Below, piece after piece: positions 62,083 to 64,000 of a stretch of 64,000 nt of DNA. The stretch comes from Pyropia haitanensis. Its lineage: Eukaryota; Rhodophyta; Bangiophyceae; Bangiales; Bangiaceae. The translations under genes were made by a program, and so were the position numbers. Numbering within the stretch: the stretch's first letter is position 1; each line of letters opens with the position of its first letter. The notes under the pieces were generated by a model. That model was given only the letters and a program-made list of their open reading frames with translations, was not told the origin of the DNA and did not search any database. The stretch lies in NCBI GenBank assembly GCA_008729055.1, contig SDUX01000007.1, positions 2,032,064 through 2,096,063 on the forward strand, in the 5' to 3' direction.

Positions 62083-62649
62083 CCGGCGTGACGCTCCCCC
62101 CCCCCCGACCGGCGCCGCCCCTGGTCGCCCTGCTCCTAGCGCGCGGCGCTCACGCAGAAGCGGAAAAACAACGCGTCGAGCCCCGCCGCACACGCCCCCC
62201 CCACCCTCGTCCGCAGCAGCGCCAGCGCCCGCCCGCGGCTGGGCACGCCGCGCACCCCCACCAACGCCAACGTTGCGTCGGGCGCAAACAGCCGCCACGC
62301 TCAAAGTGCCCGCGACGGCGGCGACGCTGCCCGTGCAGGCGACGCATCAAGCAGCGGACGCGAAGAAGCAGCCACATGGGGCGCTCGAGCCGGTGGTGGT
62401 GCGGGTAGGCAGCCAGTGGTGGCGCGGGTGGGCATGCGGAGTCGCGGGGGAGGCTCCGCGATGGGGCGTGTGGGACTCGCAGCGGGGGCGCGATGCCGGT
62501 CGGCGCGGTCAGTGTTTGACAACTGCAGACGAAGAGAATGTGCCGGCACCACCACCAGGTCGGCCGCGTCGAGAGCGGTCGATTGCAAAGAAATGTTCAG
62601 GGTCAAAAATAATGAGAATTTACCCGTAGTTCGCCACACATCATGTACC
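62083..62649. other. Spacer between duplication B and the Harbinger-like element
   Basis: GC-rich up to about 62480 and open on both strands, then AT-richer. Minus-strand frames in 62130-62380 have Arg/Gly-rich translations only. No gene is supported. Confidence 0.45.
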
Positions 62650-62652
62650 TTA

Positions 62653-63209
62653 GGGCACGTCCACCAATGTCGGCTATCAGTCTTAAATGAGTGGTTTTAA
62701 GACGCCACGTGTACATACGTGGCAGCGTCTGGGTGGTCGGGCTATCGGCGAGCTATCAGGCGAAGCACGTGAAGTGGACTTACGGTGGAGACGGGGGCTA
62801 CCAACAGGCTACCTTCCAAACCACGGGTCCGTTCGTCGTCTTCGTTCCAGGCCGTTGGTGTTGACAACTCTCCACTATCACACTGTCGACATGATGCCCA
62901 CACGTGGCACGCTCTCAGCCAATCATCGCCCTGGCAATTGGTAAGGTCTGTTGGCTCCAGGGCTATCGCTCGGCCAAAACACCCTGTTTTGGCCCGGCGA
63001 TAGCTCTGGAGCTAACAGACGTCAGGGTACGGAGAGGAAGTTATGTCGTCACTTATATGAAGTCTATTCGCTGAGGGGGGTTCGTTTTAGACCGGAATAG
63101 CTCGTTGACATTGATGAACGACCGCATCAGTGCCACGTTTGGCCCGACGCGCCACGTTTTTCCTACGTGGCACGAATATCGGCGAATATCGACATTGGTG
63201 GACGTGCCC
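62653..63209. mobile_element. PIF/Harbinger-like MITE, 557 bp
   Basis: Perfect 20-bp terminal inverted repeats, GGGCACGTCCACCAATGTCG at 62653-62672 and its reverse complement at 63190-63209, are flanked on both sides by TTA (62650-62652 and 63210-63212), a three-base T-W-A type target-site duplication. GGG termini with TWA target sites are the hallmark of PIF/Harbinger elements. The interior has no transposase but several CCACGT/ACGTGG palindromes and a large central hairpin. Confidence 0.9.
62946..63020. repeat. 36-bp-arm hairpin inside the Harbinger-like element
   Basis: 62946-62981 (starting GTCTGTTGGCTCCAG) pairs with 62985-63020, with about four mismatches and a 3-base loop. It could fold into a long stem and yield small RNA if transcribed. 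Confidence 0.85.
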
Positions 63210-63212
63210 TTA

Positions 63213-64000
63213 GTCTATTTTACAGAGAAATCGGATCAAATGAGCCTATAGAAAGGCTCACATGAGCCGCGTCGTGAAATCGTCGATTTCTGAACGCCAC
63301 CACATGATAACCGTCCATTTGACCGCTACGACACGACCTTGCGCGCTTCATCTCCTCATAGCGCTACCGCTGCATTAAAACAGAAGGTTCATTCTACCCA
63401 ACAGTACAGCCGCCATGCCTCCCGGCCTGCCCATGACGTCTCTCTGCGAAGTGAAGAGGGAGAACGCACAAGCACCTGGCACTGAACTCAGCGCGGCAGG
63501 GCGTAGTCTCTTCCGCACAACGAGACTAACTGGCACAATCGACCGTGGAGAGGACCGCTCAGAGCGCGTTGGAGGCGGTTGCCAAGAGAGGGGGGGGAGG
63601 GAAAGCGGGGACCACGGCCTCGACAGCGCTTGAAATCATCACCGCGGTGGCGCCAGCTAGACTCAGAAGCGTGGCTTGGACCCGGAATGCACGCACACAA
63701 GGCGTTCCACACCGCCAAATCGGAGCTACGTCGGAGGGGCTACGGCACTTGTGGCGGGAAGGATGTTTCGCAGAGAGAAAGAGAAAGTCACGCACGGTGC
63801 TTAGTACCGCACCACGCCACCTGTGGCCACAGAGAGGACGGCCTAGCCATGCAGAGCAAAAAACACGTCTTTTTTGGAGGGGAAATTGTGTTGTTCGTCC
63901 TCATGACTGCAGAACGCCGAGATACTGTAGGAATTGAAGAGGTGCTCGGAGGGCTAACAGAGACGCAAGCACGACGCCCCATGTAGCCATTGACAGTGTG
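63213..64000. other. Right edge of the window, no gene called
   Basis: Balanced composition. Short open frames (for example from an ATG at 63415) give translations without recognisable features. A gene crossing the window edge cannot be excluded. Confidence 0.4.

Overview
This window is nuclear DNA of a very GC-rich, gene-dense photosynthetic eukaryote. A bangiophyte red alga (Porphyra/Pyropia type) fits best. That is inference: most genes are intronless or carry one or two short introns, three organelle-targeted preproteins carry an early Phe motif (A-F-V) of the kind known from rhodophyte and glaucophyte plastid transit peptides, and the mobile DNA includes a large Plavaka/CACTA-like transposase. 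Nothing in the window looks bacterial or organellar.

Layout. 1-6.4 kb is extreme low-complexity GC sequence with one probable minus-strand gene. 6.7-11.3 kb holds a FANCJ/BRIP1-type DNA helicase. 12.6-13.5 kb holds a membrane-anchored SRPBCC protein on the minus strand. 15.4-24.7 kb is a composition island with visibly less GC: a spliced minus-strand gene of unknown function, a degenerate repeat array, a transposase of about 1,095 aa and a long higher-order repeat. From 25.4 kb host genes follow closely: a split-RING protein, a plastid beta-ketoacyl-ACP synthase (minus), a plastid 2Fe-2S ferredoxin-like protein, the spliced GTPase DRG1, a NEDD1-like WD40 protein (minus), a lipid-anchored Ala-rich protein (minus), a spliced single-span membrane protein, PTH2 (minus, spliced), a TMEM53/DUF829 protein, two or three small membrane proteins, a DCC-family (DUF393) protein and an unknown membrane protein. 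57-64 kb is mostly mobile and repeat DNA: an inverted-repeat element with TA target sites, a PIF/Harbinger-like MITE with perfect 20-bp termini and TTA target sites, and a 0.5-kb direct duplication carrying TATA boxes.

A recurring feature is that the reading frame of otherwise well-conserved proteins changes exactly at long G or C homopolymers (FANCJ, RING protein, NEDD1-like, PTH2, TMEM53-like, the spliced membrane protein and the 0.9-2.9 kb gene). Genes without such runs (KAS, ferredoxin-like, DRG1, DCC protein, lipid-anchored protein) are intact. I treat the shifts as probable homopolymer miscounts, not as pseudogenes. The introns that can be placed mostly use GTACGT-like donors.

The genes do not form one pathway. 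They are housekeeping functions: DNA interstrand-crosslink repair, plastid fatty-acid synthesis and redox, translation-associated GTPase, peptidyl-tRNA recycling and microtubule nucleation.
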